A DNA stretch of 64,000 nt from Rhizobium herbae (GCF_019511375.1 NZ_JAEUAO010000002.1:310001-374000); one strand, 5' to 3'; shown: positions 1-7,873, counted from the stretch's first letter. Numbers and translations: made by a program. Notes: generated by a model not told the origin, from the sequence alone.

Positions 1-1
1 T

Positions 2-217
2 GTGCAACTGGCCAAGGAAATGTGGGCTGTCGGACTGACCTTCAGCTACAATCCTCGCTTCTTGCCGCACATGACGCTTCTCGATGATGCGTCGCCTGTC
101 GCGGAGCACAGGCTCGTCGCGCCGGTCAGCTGGATTGCGCGCGAGTTCGTTCTCATCCGCAGTGTCACCGGCAAGAGCGGCTACGACTTTATCGACCGCT
201 GGCCGCTGCTGGAGTGA
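2..217 (+). CDS. 2'-5' RNA ligase-like 2H phosphoesterase (C-terminal fragment, start outside window)
   Basis: This is the 3' end of a gene that begins before the window. The 71 visible residues contain PHMTLL (residues 22-27), which fits the second H-x-T-h motif of the 2H phosphoesterase superfamily (2'-5' RNA ligase and cyclic phosphodiesterase types). That histidine and threonine bind the phosphate of a cyclic or 2'-5'-linked nucleotide. The preceding text NPRFLPHMTL is typical of bacterial LigT-like proteins. The first motif must lie upstream and cannot be checked. The real substrate of such bacterial proteins is usually unknown. The gene runs in the same direction as the ArsC-like gene about 80 bp downstream. 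Confidence 0.6.
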   Translation: MQLAKEMWAVGLTFSYNPRFLPHMTLLDDASPVAEHRLVAPVSWIAREFVLIRSVTGKSGYDFIDRWPLLE

Positions 218-296
218 GGCGGCCATTATTCGCTGCTTGATGTTTGTCCGCGTCATGCTATCCCGCTTGCCGGCAAGCAAAGGGATGGCATGACGA

Positions 297-650
297 ATGG
301 GCGTGACGATTTACGGCATCAAGAACTGCGACACGATGAAGAAAGCGCGCACCTGGCTGGACGGCCAAGGCATTGCCTATGATTTCCACGATTACAAGGC
401 AGCCGGAATTGCGCAGGAGACGCTCCGGCTCTGGTGCGCGGCGCTTGGCTGGGAAGCCGTGCTCAATCGCGCCGGCACCACGTTTCGCGCACTGCCCGAT
501 GCCGACAAGGCGGGGTTGGACGAGGGCAGGGCGATTGCGCTGATGCTCGCCCAGCCGTCGATGATCAAGCGACCTTTGCTGGATCGTGACGGAGCATTTA
601 CGGCAGGCTTCAAGCCGGAGGTTTATGAGCGTATCTTTTCTGCTGGGTGA
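297..650 (+). CDS. ArsC/Spx-family reductase (YffB-like)
   Basis: This 117-residue protein has the thioredoxin-like ArsC fold. The N-terminus reads TIYGIKNCDTMKKAR with one reactive-type cysteine at residue 11, followed by LNRAGTTFR (about 57-64) and the conserved IKRPLL (90-95), whose arginine lines the active site in ArsC relatives. The single N-terminal cysteine and short length match the YffB subgroup rather than true arsenate reductases, which usually sit beside arsR or arsB; neither is present. The natural substrate is unknown, and a glutathione-dependent thiol reductase is the usual guess. The start is the ATG just after ATGACGA. It lies 27 bp before the ribbon-helix-helix gene and may share a transcript with it. 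Confidence 0.85.
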   Translation: MGVTIYGIKNCDTMKKARTWLDGQGIAYDFHDYKAAGIAQETLRLWCAALGWEAVLNRAGTTFRALPDADKAGLDEGRAIALMLAQPSMIKRPLLDRDGAFTAGFKPEVYERIFSAG

Positions 651-677
651 GGTCGATGGCGGAAAGGAGGTATTGAA

Positions 678-893
678 ATGAGCACATTGACGATCCGTAT
701 TCCGAACGATGAACACGAGCGCTTGAAGGCGCTTGCAGCAGCCCGCGGGATCAGCCTCAACACGCTCTTCGAAGAGCTTTCCGAAAGGGCGCTTGCAGAG
801 TTCGATGCGGAAACGCGTTTTCGCCCGGATCGAGGAAGCGAGAGGCGTCGCCTCGTCGTTCTCGATCACCTCGATCGCGCCCACAGGGGCTGA
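678..893 (+). CDS. small ribbon-helix-helix (Arc/CopG-type) protein
   Basis: This 71-residue protein begins MSTLTIRIPNDEHERLKALA, the beta-strand plus helix A of a ribbon-helix-helix DNA-binding domain. It continues with ARGISLNTLFEELSERAL (helix B) and a basic tail ending LDHLDRAHRG. A strong Shine-Dalgarno sequence (GGAAAGGAGG, about 7 nt before the ATG) supports the start. Proteins of this shape are often antitoxins of type II toxin-antitoxin pairs that also repress their own operon. Here no toxin gene follows: the next gene is the YbaK-type deacylase and the previous one an ArsC-like reductase. It is therefore either an orphan antitoxin or a free-standing regulator. The tail is slightly shorter than in relatives I remember, but the frame appears intact. 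Confidence 0.75.
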   Translation: MSTLTIRIPNDEHERLKALAAARGISLNTLFEELSERALAEFDAETRFRPDRGSERRRLVVLDHLDRAHRG

Positions 894-926
894 ACCCTCC
901 TCCTCCTCGCGAAATTGACGGAACCC

Positions 927-1400
927 ATGTCGAAAAGCACCCGTGCAACGCTTGCGCTGACAAAGGCCGGAGCCGCCTTTACCGTTCATACCTATGATTA
1001 CGATCCCTCCGCAGACCGGATCGGCATGGCGGCGGCGGAAGCGCTGGGCGAGGAGCCGTGCCGTGTCCTGAAGACGCTGATGGCGCAGGTGGATGGCAAG
1101 CCGGTCTGCGTCGTCGTGCCGTCCGATCGCGAGGTCAGCATGAAGAAGCTGGCGGCCGCCTTTCGCGGCAAGTCGGCGAACATGATGAAGCCGGCGGAGG
1201 CGGAGCGATTGACCGGCTACCATGTCGGCGGCATCAGTCCGTTCGGGCAGAAGAAGCAGGTGCCGACGGCGATCGAGGCAGGAGCGCTCGTCGAGCCGCT
1301 CGTCTATATCAACGGCGGTCAGCGCGGCCTGCAGGTGCGGCTTGCTCCCGACGTTGCGCTGAGGGCCTTGAACGCCGTTGCCGCGCCGCTGGTTGCCTGA
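927..1400 (+). CDS. ybaK: Cys-tRNA(Pro) deacylase, YbaK/EbsC family
   Basis: This 157-residue protein belongs to the YbaK/ProX trans-editing family. It hydrolyses cysteine mischarged onto tRNA(Pro) by prolyl-tRNA synthetase. Recognisable family text includes RVLKTLMAQVDGKPVCVVVPSD (read in pieces, about residues 46-67), the lysine-rich stretch KKLAAAF, and GGISPFGQKKQVPT (about 101-114), the family signature around the binding pocket. Length is normal for the family. I chose the ATG at 927; an in-frame TTG at 915 would add four residues (MTEP) and cannot be excluded. It faces the MarR gene tail to tail with a 3-bp gap. No partner synthetase is nearby, which is usual for this stand-alone editing enzyme. 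Confidence 0.92.
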   Translation: MSKSTRATLALTKAGAAFTVHTYDYDPSADRIGMAAAEALGEEPCRVLKTLMAQVDGKPVCVVVPSDREVSMKKLAAAFRGKSANMMKPAEAERLTGYHVGGISPFGQKKQVPTAIEAGALVEPLVYINGGQRGLQVRLAPDVALRALNAVAAPLVA

Positions 1401-1403
1401 ATC

Positions 1404-1859
1404 TCACAGCAGTCGCGACAACAGATCCGCAAGTTGCGCAGCCCCGGCGTCCGGCAGCCTTGCGCCGACATGCTTTGCGATGGCCTTGGCATAGACGTCC
1501 CACATCGTCGAACGCAGGGCGCGGCCTTTTTCCGTGATCAGCACCCAGCGGCCGCGGCCATCGTCGTCGAAGACCTGTCGCTCGACGAGACCTTCCCGCT
1601 CCAGCCGGTCGATCAGGCGCGATAGATTGTATTGCGCCAGAAGCGTGCGCTCTTCGATCTCGAACGGCCGCAAACGTCCGCCATGGGCACGGGAGAGCTC
1701 CCAGAGCACATCGTACCAGCCAAGCCCCGGCAGGCCGGCGGCCTTCAGGTCACGCTCGATCAGGGCAAGTACCCTTTGCTGTGCCCGCATCAGGTTGATC
1801 CAGGCCTGCGTGCCATGAGGGCTCGGTACGGGAGCGGGCGCGTCTTCGTTATCGGACAT
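1404..1859 (-). CDS. MarR-family transcriptional regulator
   Basis: This 151-residue winged-helix regulator has the MarR layout: a dimerisation helix (INLMRAQQRVLALIERDLKAA in pieces), LGWYDVLWELSRA, then the winged helix with EERTLLAQYNLSRLIDRLE as recognition region and a basic wing at VERQVFDDDGRGRW. I start it at the ATG at 1857-1859 (MSDNEDAPAP); a longer in-frame ORF reaches into the intergenic operator and is unlikely. It is divergent from a glutathione-transferase gene, and the 78-bp gap carries two near-identical 17-bp repeats. The simplest reading is a self-regulating repressor that also controls the GST. The inducer is not evident; electrophiles or phenolics would fit the family. 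Confidence 0.9.
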   Translation of the reverse strand: MSDNEDAPAPVPSPHGTQAWINLMRAQQRVLALIERDLKAAGLPGLGWYDVLWELSRAHGGRLRPFEIEERTLLAQYNLSRLIDRLEREGLVERQVFDDDGRGRWVLITEKGRALRSTMWDVYAKAIAKHVGARLPDAGAAQLADLLSRLL

Positions 1860-1860
1860 A

Positions 1861-1920
1861 CATGCATTTACATCTAACTTGACGGCGCTGGCAAATACTA
1901 ATACATGCAATTGCATCTAA
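1861..1920. promoter_or_regulatory. two MarR operator-like repeats between marR and GST gene
   Basis: Two copies of a 17-bp element lie in the same orientation at 1861-1877 (CATGCATTTACATCTAA) and 1904-1920 (CATGCAATTGCATCTAA). They differ at two positions. The second contains the perfect 12-bp palindrome ATGCAATTGCAT (1905-1916). The copies are 43 bp apart, about four helical turns. A TTGACG hexamer (1879-1884) lies between them and could be the -35 box of the GST promoter, so occupancy would block it. MarR dimers generally bind such palindromes; the pairing with the neighbouring MarR is inference. Confidence 0.7.
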
Positions 1921-1937
1921 ATAGTCGGAGTAATCCC

Positions 1938-2630
1938 ATGCAATCCGAAAAGCTCACCCTCATCAGCCATCATCTCTGCCCCTACGTCCAGCGCGCCGCG
2001 ATCGTGCTGGCGGAAAAGGGGGTGGCCTTCGAACGACGCTATATCGATCTCGCCGCCAAGCCGGATTGGTTTCTGCGGATCTCGCCGCTCGGCAAGGTGC
2101 CGTTGCTGGCAATCCCACAGGCCGGCCGGGATGACGCGGTCCTGTTCGAAAGCACGGTGATCTGCGAATATCTGGAGGAAACCCAGGCGGGTGCGCCGCT
2201 GCATCCGGCCGATCCGCTGACCCGCGCGCGCCATCGCGGCTGGATGGAATTCGGCTCATCGATCCTTGCCGATCTCTGGGTTTACGAGACGGCGAAGGAT
2301 GCCGAACAGTTCGAAGCCAGGCGCCAGACGCTCGCCTCAAAATTCGCAACGCTCGAAGAGGAGTTGGGGGAAGGACCCTATTTCGCGGGCGAGCGCTTCG
2401 GCATGGTCGATGCCGTCTTCGCGCCGGTGTTCCGCTATTTCGAGCTGTTCGAAAACCTGTTCGAGAGCGGCATCTTCGCTGGGCTGCGGCGCGTCAACGC
2501 CTGGCGCAATGCGCTTGCCGTCCGGCCGAGTGTCGTGGAGGCGGTCACAGCCGACTATCAGGAGCGTCTCATGGCCTTCCTGCACCGGCATGACGCCTAT
2601 CTTCTAAGGCGCGGCAAGCTGGCGGCCTGA
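1938..2630 (+). CDS. glutathione S-transferase family protein
   Basis: This 230-residue protein has the N-terminal thioredoxin fold and C-terminal helical domain of glutathione transferases. The N-terminus LTLISHHLCPYVQRAAIVL carries the CPYVQR motif (residues about 14-19) seen in omega/beta-like and GstA-type bacterial enzymes, where the cysteine forms a mixed disulfide with glutathione. PLGKVPLL (about 50-57) contains the cis-proline loop, and ESTVICEYLEE (about 71-81) the glutathione-binding acidic/serine site. The ATG at 1938 starts the conserved fold; a longer ORF from 1905 runs through the operator palindrome and is rejected. Divergent from a MarR gene with shared operators, it is probably an inducible detoxification or thiol-repair enzyme. 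The substrate is unknown. Confidence 0.88.
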   Translation: MQSEKLTLISHHLCPYVQRAAIVLAEKGVAFERRYIDLAAKPDWFLRISPLGKVPLLAIPQAGRDDAVLFESTVICEYLEETQAGAPLHPADPLTRARHRGWMEFGSSILADLWVYETAKDAEQFEARRQTLASKFATLEEELGEGPYFAGERFGMVDAVFAPVFRYFELFENLFESGIFAGLRRVNAWRNALAVRPSVVEAVTADYQERLMAFLHRHDAYLLRRGKLAA

Positions 2631-2724
2631 TCGATGATGTGATCGGCGGCGCCTCGCAAAAGCCTTCTGTTTTGGTCCGAAGCGCATTAAACAGGGGGTT
2701 TGGACGAACAAGTCAGGATATGCG

Positions 2725-3978
2725 ATGACCTTCCATTCTCCCGCCCATCAAGCCGTCGATCCCGTCAAGCTCGACAAGCTCGCTGAAGTCGCAGTCAAGG
2801 TGGGCTTGCGGCTCGAGCGCGGACAGGAGCTGGTGATCACGTCGCCGATCGCCGCATTGCCGCTGGTGCGCCTGATCACCAGGCACGCCTACATTGCCGG
2901 CGCTGCGCTGGTCTCGACTTTCTACTCGGATGAAGAGACGACGCTTGCGCGCTACCGGTATGCGCCCGACGAGAGCTTCGACCGCGCGACGGACTGGCTC
3001 TATGACGGCATGGCCAAGGCTTACGGCAAGAATGCCGCCCGTCTTGCGATTTCCGGCGACAACCCGATGATGCTGGCGGCGCAGGACCCGGCCAAGGTGG
3101 CGCGCGCCAACAAGGCCAATTCGATCGCCTACAAGCCGGCACTGGAGAAGATCTCCAATTTCGACATCAACTGGAACATCGTTTCCTATCCGAACCCGGC
3201 CTGGGCGAAGCAGATGTTTCCGGACGATCCCGAACACGTCGCCGTCGAAAAGCTCGCCAACGCGATCTTTACCGCTTCGCGCGTCGATGTCGAAGATCCG
3301 ATTGCGGCGTGGGCAGAGCACAATGCCAATCTCGCCCGGCGTTCGTCGTGGCTGAACGCCGAGCGTTTCTCAGCCCTGCATTTCACCGGCCCCGGCACGG
3401 ACCTGACGGTCGGGCTGGCTGACGGCCATGAATGGCACGGCGGCGCCTCGACCGCCAAGAACGGCATCACCTGCAATCCCAACATCCCGACCGAGGAAGT
3501 CTTCACCACGCCGCATGCTCTGCGTGTTGAAGGCCATGTGTCGAGCACCAAGCCGCTGTCGCATCAGGGCACGCTGATCGACAACATCCAGGTTCGTTTC
3601 GAAGGCGGCCGGATCGTCGAGGCGAAGGCCACCAATGGCGAGGAAGTGCTGAAGAAGGTGCTGGATACCGACGAGGGTGCGCGGCGGCTCGGCGAAGTGG
3701 CGCTGGTGCCGCATTCCTCGCCGATCTCGGCCAGTGGCGTCTTGTTCTACAACACCCTGTTCGACGAGAATGCCTCCTGCCATATCGCGCTTGGCCAGTG
3801 CTATTCCAAATGCTTCCTCGACGGCGCGTCGCTGAGCCAGGAGCAGATCAAGGCGCAGGGCGGCAATTCCAGCCTGATCCACATCGACTGGATGATCGGC
3901 TCCGGCGAGGTCGACATCGACGGCGTCCGGCCGGACGGCGCCAGGGTTCCGGTGATGCGCAAGGGCGAGTGGGCTTAA
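2725..3978 (+). CDS. M29-family aminopeptidase
   Basis: This 417-residue protein is a cytoplasmic metallo-aminopeptidase of peptidase family M29 (thermophilic aminopeptidase T/AmpS type), which removes N-terminal residues from peptides using two metal ions. Family landmarks are GAALVSTFYSDEETTLARY (about residues 50-70), LHFTGPGTDLTVGL (about 215-228), the metal-site text NIPTEEVFTTPH (about 254-265), VALVPHSSPIS, and near the C-terminus SSLIHIDWMIGSGEVDIDG, whose H-x-D supplies metal ligands. Length and order are normal. It is preceded by a 94-bp gap and faces the endonuclease-like gene. A 7-bp inverted repeat (GGGCGAG/CTCGCCC, 3963-3987) spans its stop codon and could help to end transcription. 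Confidence 0.92.
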   Translation: MTFHSPAHQAVDPVKLDKLAEVAVKVGLRLERGQELVITSPIAALPLVRLITRHAYIAGAALVSTFYSDEETTLARYRYAPDESFDRATDWLYDGMAKAYGKNAARLAISGDNPMMLAAQDPAKVARANKANSIAYKPALEKISNFDINWNIVSYPNPAWAKQMFPDDPEHVAVEKLANAIFTASRVDVEDPIAAWAEHNANLARRSSWLNAERFSALHFTGPGTDLTVGLADGHEWHGGASTAKNGITCNPNIPTEEVFTTPHALRVEGHVSSTKPLSHQGTLIDNIQVRFEGGRIVEAKATNGEEVLKKVLDTDEGARRLGEVALVPHSSPISASGVLFYNTLFDENASCHIALGQCYSKCFLDGASLSQEQIKAQGGNSSLIHIDWMIGSGEVDIDGVRPDGARVPVMRKGEWA

Positions 3979-4022
3979 AGCTCGCCCGGAAGCAATGACG
4001 GGATCATGTCGATCTCGCCATG

Positions 4023-5132
4023 TCAGATATCGAGTTCGACCCATATGGCTGCATGGTCGGATGCGGCGTGGACCGGCAGTTCCAGACTGTCGAACACGTC
4101 CCATTTCTTCGGCCGTTTGCCGGGCCACATGCCTTTTCTGAAAACGCCCCCGGCCGATGCCTTGCCGAAAAGGTCGGGTGACAGCAGAAGGTAATCGATC
4201 TTGTTTCTGGCGGTGCAGCTGCCATAGGTGCCCTTGAAACCGCCGTCGTCGAATGCAGAATGGTGGAAGGCATCTTTCAGGATGTCGCCCGCTGTCAGCG
4301 CTGCCAGCGCGTCGCTGTCGGGCGTGTCGTTGAGGTCGCCGACAACGGCAATGAATTTTTCGCCGCTGTCCAGCAGGTCGCTGACAATCTCGTTGACCCG
4401 CGTCGCCTGCAGGACGCGTCGTGCCTCCGATCTGCGCGGATCGCCATATCCCTTGCTCTTGAAGTGGTTCACCAGCACGTGGAGCGTGTTGCCGCCAGCC
4501 GTTTTGATCGTGTATTCCGGACAGTCTCTCGAAAAGATATTCTCGTTGCCGTGCATGTCATCGACATGGCTGATCATCTTGGTGATCGGATAGCCTGCTT
4601 TCGTCATGACGCCGACGTCGATGCCGCGCGTATCATTGCCGTCGATCAGCATGACATGGTCGAAAGGTGTGCCGCCCACGGCCGTGATGATGTCCTTGCT
4701 GAATTGCGACAGGACGGGTCGGCTTTCGGCCTCGACGATGCCGAGAACATCGGCGTCGATTTCCTTGATGACCCTTGCCGTGTTCAGCATCGATTCATGG
4801 TTGACCGGCGCTTCCTTGAGCTCCAGAGAGCCAACCCAATCGGCTCGTCTTTCGGCGATGATCTCGATGCCGCCGTCGCTCGGCCGTTTCAGCAATTCGC
4901 CGCGGTTGCGCCGGAGCAGGACGTAGGATGCCTCGTCCGATTTTTCGAGGCCAAGCTCGATCAGCAGTTCCGCGAGCCTGGCCTTTGCGGCTGCGTCGTA
5001 GACTGGCTGCCCAAGGATCTGGTTGGCCTCGGCGAAGTCCTCCAGCACTTCCCTGCCGTCCTCCCACTCTTCCAGCAGCATGATCTTGGCACGGTCAAAC
5101 AGGTTCTCGACGTTGTAGGCAGCGAGTTTCAT
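4023..5132 (-). CDS. endonuclease/exonuclease/phosphatase-family protein
   Basis: This 369-residue protein belongs to the EEP (DNase I/exonuclease III-like) superfamily of metal-dependent phosphoesterases. It starts MKLAAYNVENLFDRA, where the asparagine and ENLF motif are the first catalytic block, continues with VLGIVEAESRPVL (the metal-binding glutamate), VNHFKSKGYG, GDLNDTPDSDAL (the D-x-N block) and ends ASDHAAIWVEL (the S-D-H catalytic histidine). All key residues are present, so it should be active. The start at 5132 follows a good GGAGACG ribosome site; a longer ORF to 5168 adds 12 non-conserved residues. There is no signal peptide, so it acts in the cytoplasm. Whether the substrate is nucleic acid or another phosphodiester is unclear. 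Confidence 0.85.
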   Translation of the reverse strand: MKLAAYNVENLFDRAKIMLLEEWEDGREVLEDFAEANQILGQPVYDAAAKARLAELLIELGLEKSDEASYVLLRRNRGELLKRPSDGGIEIIAERRADWVGSLELKEAPVNHESMLNTARVIKEIDADVLGIVEAESRPVLSQFSKDIITAVGGTPFDHVMLIDGNDTRGIDVGVMTKAGYPITKMISHVDDMHGNENIFSRDCPEYTIKTAGGNTLHVLVNHFKSKGYGDPRRSEARRVLQATRVNEIVSDLLDSGEKFIAVVGDLNDTPDSDALAALTAGDILKDAFHHSAFDDGGFKGTYGSCTARNKIDYLLLSPDLFGKASAGGVFRKGMWPGKRPKKWDVFDSLELPVHAASDHAAIWVELDI

Positions 5133-5222
5133 GCTCGTCTCCCGTTCAATTCGACAGGTTGAATTCAACGACGGAAGATAACACGCATTTATTGTACTAA
5201 AAAGTCAGCTCAACCGCTTCGG

Positions 5223-6086
5223 TCATCGTGCCATCTGCGTCCGTTGTGCCATCCAGACGCTGACCAGCACGGCCACCATGCCGACGATCTGCATCATCGT
5301 CAGGTTCTGCCCAAGCAGGCCCCAGCCGAGCAGCGTCGCCACCAGCGGGCTGAGGAAGCCGAGGGAGGCAACGGCGGCCGGTTCGAGTTTTGCCAGGCCG
5401 CGAAACCACAACAGATAGGTGAAGGCAGCGCCGATCAGGCCGAGCCAGATGATGCCGAGGAGGTTGGCGGTCGTGGGCACGGGAAGGGTGGGCTCGATCA
5501 GCAGGGCAGCGGGCAAAAGCAGCGCGCCGCCGGCGGTCAGTTGCCAGGCGGTAAAGGTCAGGCTTGAAACCGGCGGCGTCCAGCGGCGGGTCAGAACCGT
5601 CCCGAAGGCCATCGACACCGCACCGGCAAGCCCGGCGATGATGCCGATCGAGTCGAGCGCCGCCGAGGGCGTCAGTACCAGAAGGCCGACCCCGGCCATG
5701 CCGACCAGACCAGCCGCGATCGTCACCGGCCTGATTGCCGTGCCGATCAGCAAGCGTGCCAGCGCCACGACGATCAGCGGCTGGATGGCGCCGACGGTTG
5801 CGGCGACGCCGCCCGGCAGGCGGTAGGCGGAGACGAACAGCATAGCCCAGAAAAACGAGAAATTGAGTGCGCCGAGAAGGATCGAGCGCATCCACCAGAT
5901 GCCTTGCGGCAATTGCCGGACGATCAGCAGAAGGATGATGCCGGCCGGCAAGGCGCGCAACAAGGCAACCGTCAGCGGATAGCCATGCGGCAGGAATTCG
6001 GTGGTGACCAGATAGGTGCTGCCCCAGATGGCGGGTGCAATGGCGGTCAGTCCGATATCGGGCAGGGAGGATGCATTTGTCTTCAT
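5223..6086 (-). CDS. EamA-family (DMT) transporter
   Basis: This 287-residue inner-membrane protein has about ten hydrophobic helices in two EamA repeats (roughly residues 10-140 and 150-280). It starts with LTAIAPAIWGSTYLVTTEFL, the typical first helix of drug/metabolite exporters. Internal marks include FFWAMLFVSAYRLPGGVAAT and LGIIWLGLIGAAFTYLLWF. Such proteins export metabolites, amino acids or toxic compounds. It is divergent from a MarR-type regulator with two palindromic operator-like sites between them, so it is probably the regulated target. Substrate cannot be read from sequence. Confidence 0.9.
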   Translation of the reverse strand: MKTNASSLPDIGLTAIAPAIWGSTYLVTTEFLPHGYPLTVALLRALPAGIILLLIVRQLPQGIWWMRSILLGALNFSFFWAMLFVSAYRLPGGVAATVGAIQPLIVVALARLLIGTAIRPVTIAAGLVGMAGVGLLVLTPSAALDSIGIIAGLAGAVSMAFGTVLTRRWTPPVSSLTFTAWQLTAGGALLLPAALLIEPTLPVPTTANLLGIIWLGLIGAAFTYLLWFRGLAKLEPAAVASLGFLSPLVATLLGWGLLGQNLTMMQIVGMVAVLVSVWMAQRTQMAR

Positions 6087-6093
6087 TTGAAGT

Positions 6094-6146
6094 ATCTCGA
6101 TTTCAAGATAATATCAGCATATCGCGGTTTATCTTGACGTCAAGAT
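6094..6146. promoter_or_regulatory. pair of palindromic MarR-type operators between EamA and marR genes
   Basis: A perfect 16-bp palindrome, ATCTTGACGTCAAGAT, lies at 6131-6146. A related imperfect copy, ATCTCGATTTCAAGAT, lies at 6094-6109, 37 bp away. Both keep the half-sites ATCTyGA and TCAAGAT. The left copy is 8 bp from the EamA start codon and the right copy 14 bp from the MarR start, so a bound dimer would block both promoters. The sequence resembles operators reported for MarR-family repressors that face DMT or MFS exporters; assigning it to this MarR is inference. Confidence 0.78.
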
Positions 6147-6159
6147 GAATTGCTTCTAG

Positions 6160-6681
6160 ATGGGACGTATCAAGGAACCAGGCGCCACGGCCATGGAAAA
6201 GGACCACGTCGACAGAATTCTTGCGCAGTGGCGCACCGAGCGCCCTGATCTCGACGTCGAGCCCATGGGTCTGCTCGGCCGATTGGCGCGGCTCGCGACC
6301 TATCTCGGGCGGGAGGTCGAAAAGACGTTCCTCGAGCTGGGGCTGACGTCCGCCAGTTTCGACGTGCTGGCGGCCCTGCGGCGGTCCGGCGCGCCCTACC
6401 GGCTCTCGCCCGGCGATCTCCTGGCAACGATGATGATCACCTCCGGCACGATGACCAACCGCGTCGACCAGCTGGAAAAAGCGGGCCTCGTCGCGCGCCT
6501 GACCAATCCCGAGGATCGGCGCAGCGTGCTGATTGCCCTGAAGCCTGAGGGATTTGACCTTGTCGAGCGCGCCGTCACCGCGCATGTCGCAAACCAGCAT
6601 CGTCTGACGGCATTTCTGGACCTGGATGAACGCGCCGCGCTCGATGCGATTCTCAGAAAATACCTCCTGGCGTTCGAATAG
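6160..6681 (+). CDS. MarR-family transcriptional regulator
   Basis: This regulator of up to 173 residues is a MarR-type winged helix. It reads MGLLGRLARLATYLGREVEK (dimerisation helix), LGLTSASFDVLAALRRSG, then MITSGTMTNRVDQLEKAGLV (recognition helix) and LTNPEDRRSVLIAL (wing with the conserved D-R-R-S). It is divergent from the EamA exporter and probably represses both genes through the palindromes at 6094-6146. The start is uncertain: the ATG at 6160 has no clear ribosome site, and an in-frame ATG at 6193 (MEKDHVDRIL) better matches the usual N-terminus of relatives. It meets hemW tail to tail with a 2-bp gap. Confidence 0.9.
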   Translation: MGRIKEPGATAMEKDHVDRILAQWRTERPDLDVEPMGLLGRLARLATYLGREVEKTFLELGLTSASFDVLAALRRSGAPYRLSPGDLLATMMITSGTMTNRVDQLEKAGLVARLTNPEDRRSVLIALKPEGFDLVERAVTAHVANQHRLTAFLDLDERAALDAILRKYLLAFE

Positions 6682-6683
6682 GA

Positions 6684-7859
6684 TCAGCAGGCGAGGTCGG
6701 CGACCACCGCGTCAAGGATCAGCATGCCGGCCGGCGTGCACCTCAGGCGGGAATTCCCAAGCCGTTCGATGAAGCCGTGCTCGATCAGGAACTGCTCGCG
6801 ATCCGGATCGGGCTCGCGGCCGGACAGGCTTTGCCAGCGGACGAGGTCGATGCCTTCCTTCAGCCGCAGGCCCATCAGCAGCAGTTCGTCGGCCTGCTCG
6901 TCGAGGCCGAGAACCTCCTGGTCGATCATGCCATGGCCCTGTTCTTCCACCAGTTTCAGCCATTCTTCCGGATTGCGCTCGGTGGCGGTGGCGATCTTGT
7001 TGCGGCCCATGCCCAGCCGCCCATGCGCGCCGGGGCCGATGCCGGCATAGTCGCCGTAGCGCCAATAGGTGAGATTGTGGCGGCTTTCGGCACCGGGTGC
7101 TGCGTGGTTGGACACCTCGTAGGCCGGCATGCCGAAACCCTCGGTGATCTCCTGCGTCGCCTCGTAGAGCACGGCCGACTGCTCGCCATCCGGGACGATC
7201 AGCTTGCCCGCCTTGTGCAGCCCGTAGAAGGGCGTGCCTTCCTCGATGGTCAGCTGGTAGAGCGACAGGTGATCGACGGCATAGGAGACGGCCTGCTTCA
7301 GCTCCTGTTCCCAGTCCTCGACCGTCTGGTTCGGGCGGGCGTAGATCAGGTCGAAGGACATGCGCGGGAAGATGTCGCGGGCGAGCCCGATCGCCTTAAG
7401 CGCGTCTTCCACGTTGTGCAGCCGGCCAAGGAATTTGAGGTCGCGGTCATTGAGCGCCTGGACGCCGAGCGAGACACGGTTGACGCCGGCAGCCCTGTAG
7501 CCGCGAAAACGCGTCGCCTCGACGCTGGAGGGATTGGCCTCCATGGTGATCTCGATACCGTCAGGCACATGCCAGAATTTGGCGATACCGGTGAGCACGG
7601 CTTCGACAGTTTCCGGGTTCATCAGCGAGGGCGTGCCGCCGCCCATGAAGATGCTGGTGACGGTGCGCGGGCCGGAAAGGCGACGGGCTTCCGCCATCTC
7701 GGTCAGGAACGCCGAGACGAAACGCGGCTGGTCGACCGGCTGGTGGCGCACATGGCTGTTGAAATCACAATAAGGGCATTTCGCGGCACAGAAAGGCCAA
7801 TGCACGTAGACCCCGAAGCCGGGGTCGGTGCTGTCACCGATGGAGGAGAAACTGGCCAT
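6684..7859 (-). CDS. hemW: HemW, radical-SAM heme chaperone
   Basis: This 391-residue radical SAM protein resembles oxygen-independent coproporphyrinogen oxidase but belongs to the HemW branch, which binds heme and delivers it to membrane proteins. The cluster motif is CAAKCPYCDF (cysteines 24, 28 and 31), preceded by GVYVHWPF. Other marks are IFMGGGTPSLM, TMEANPSSVE, GVNRVSLGVQALND and SLYQLTIEEGTPFY. I start it at 7859 (MASFSSIGD); an in-frame ATG at 7889 would overlap rdgB by 16 bp. It is the last gene of the minus-strand series rph, VOC, rdgB, hemW, an order common in alphaproteobacteria. Cytoplasmic or membrane-associated; requires a 4Fe-4S cluster. Confidence 0.92.
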   Translation of the reverse strand: MASFSSIGDSTDPGFGVYVHWPFCAAKCPYCDFNSHVRHQPVDQPRFVSAFLTEMAEARRLSGPRTVTSIFMGGGTPSLMNPETVEAVLTGIAKFWHVPDGIEITMEANPSSVEATRFRGYRAAGVNRVSLGVQALNDRDLKFLGRLHNVEDALKAIGLARDIFPRMSFDLIYARPNQTVEDWEQELKQAVSYAVDHLSLYQLTIEEGTPFYGLHKAGKLIVPDGEQSAVLYEATQEITEGFGMPAYEVSNHAAPGAESRHNLTYWRYGDYAGIGPGAHGRLGMGRNKIATATERNPEEWLKLVEEQGHGMIDQEVLGLDEQADELLLMGLRLKEGIDLVRWQSLSGREPDPDREQFLIEHGFIERLGNSRLRCTPAGMLILDAVVADLAC

Positions 7860-7873
7860 TCCGTTTGGTTCTT

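Noticed and set aside
297-650. Arsenic-resistance gene
   Set aside because: The protein matches the YffB branch and has no arsenic genes around it.
678-1400. Complete toxin-antitoxin module
   Set aside because: Only the ribbon-helix-helix protein is present; the following gene is a tRNA-editing deacylase.
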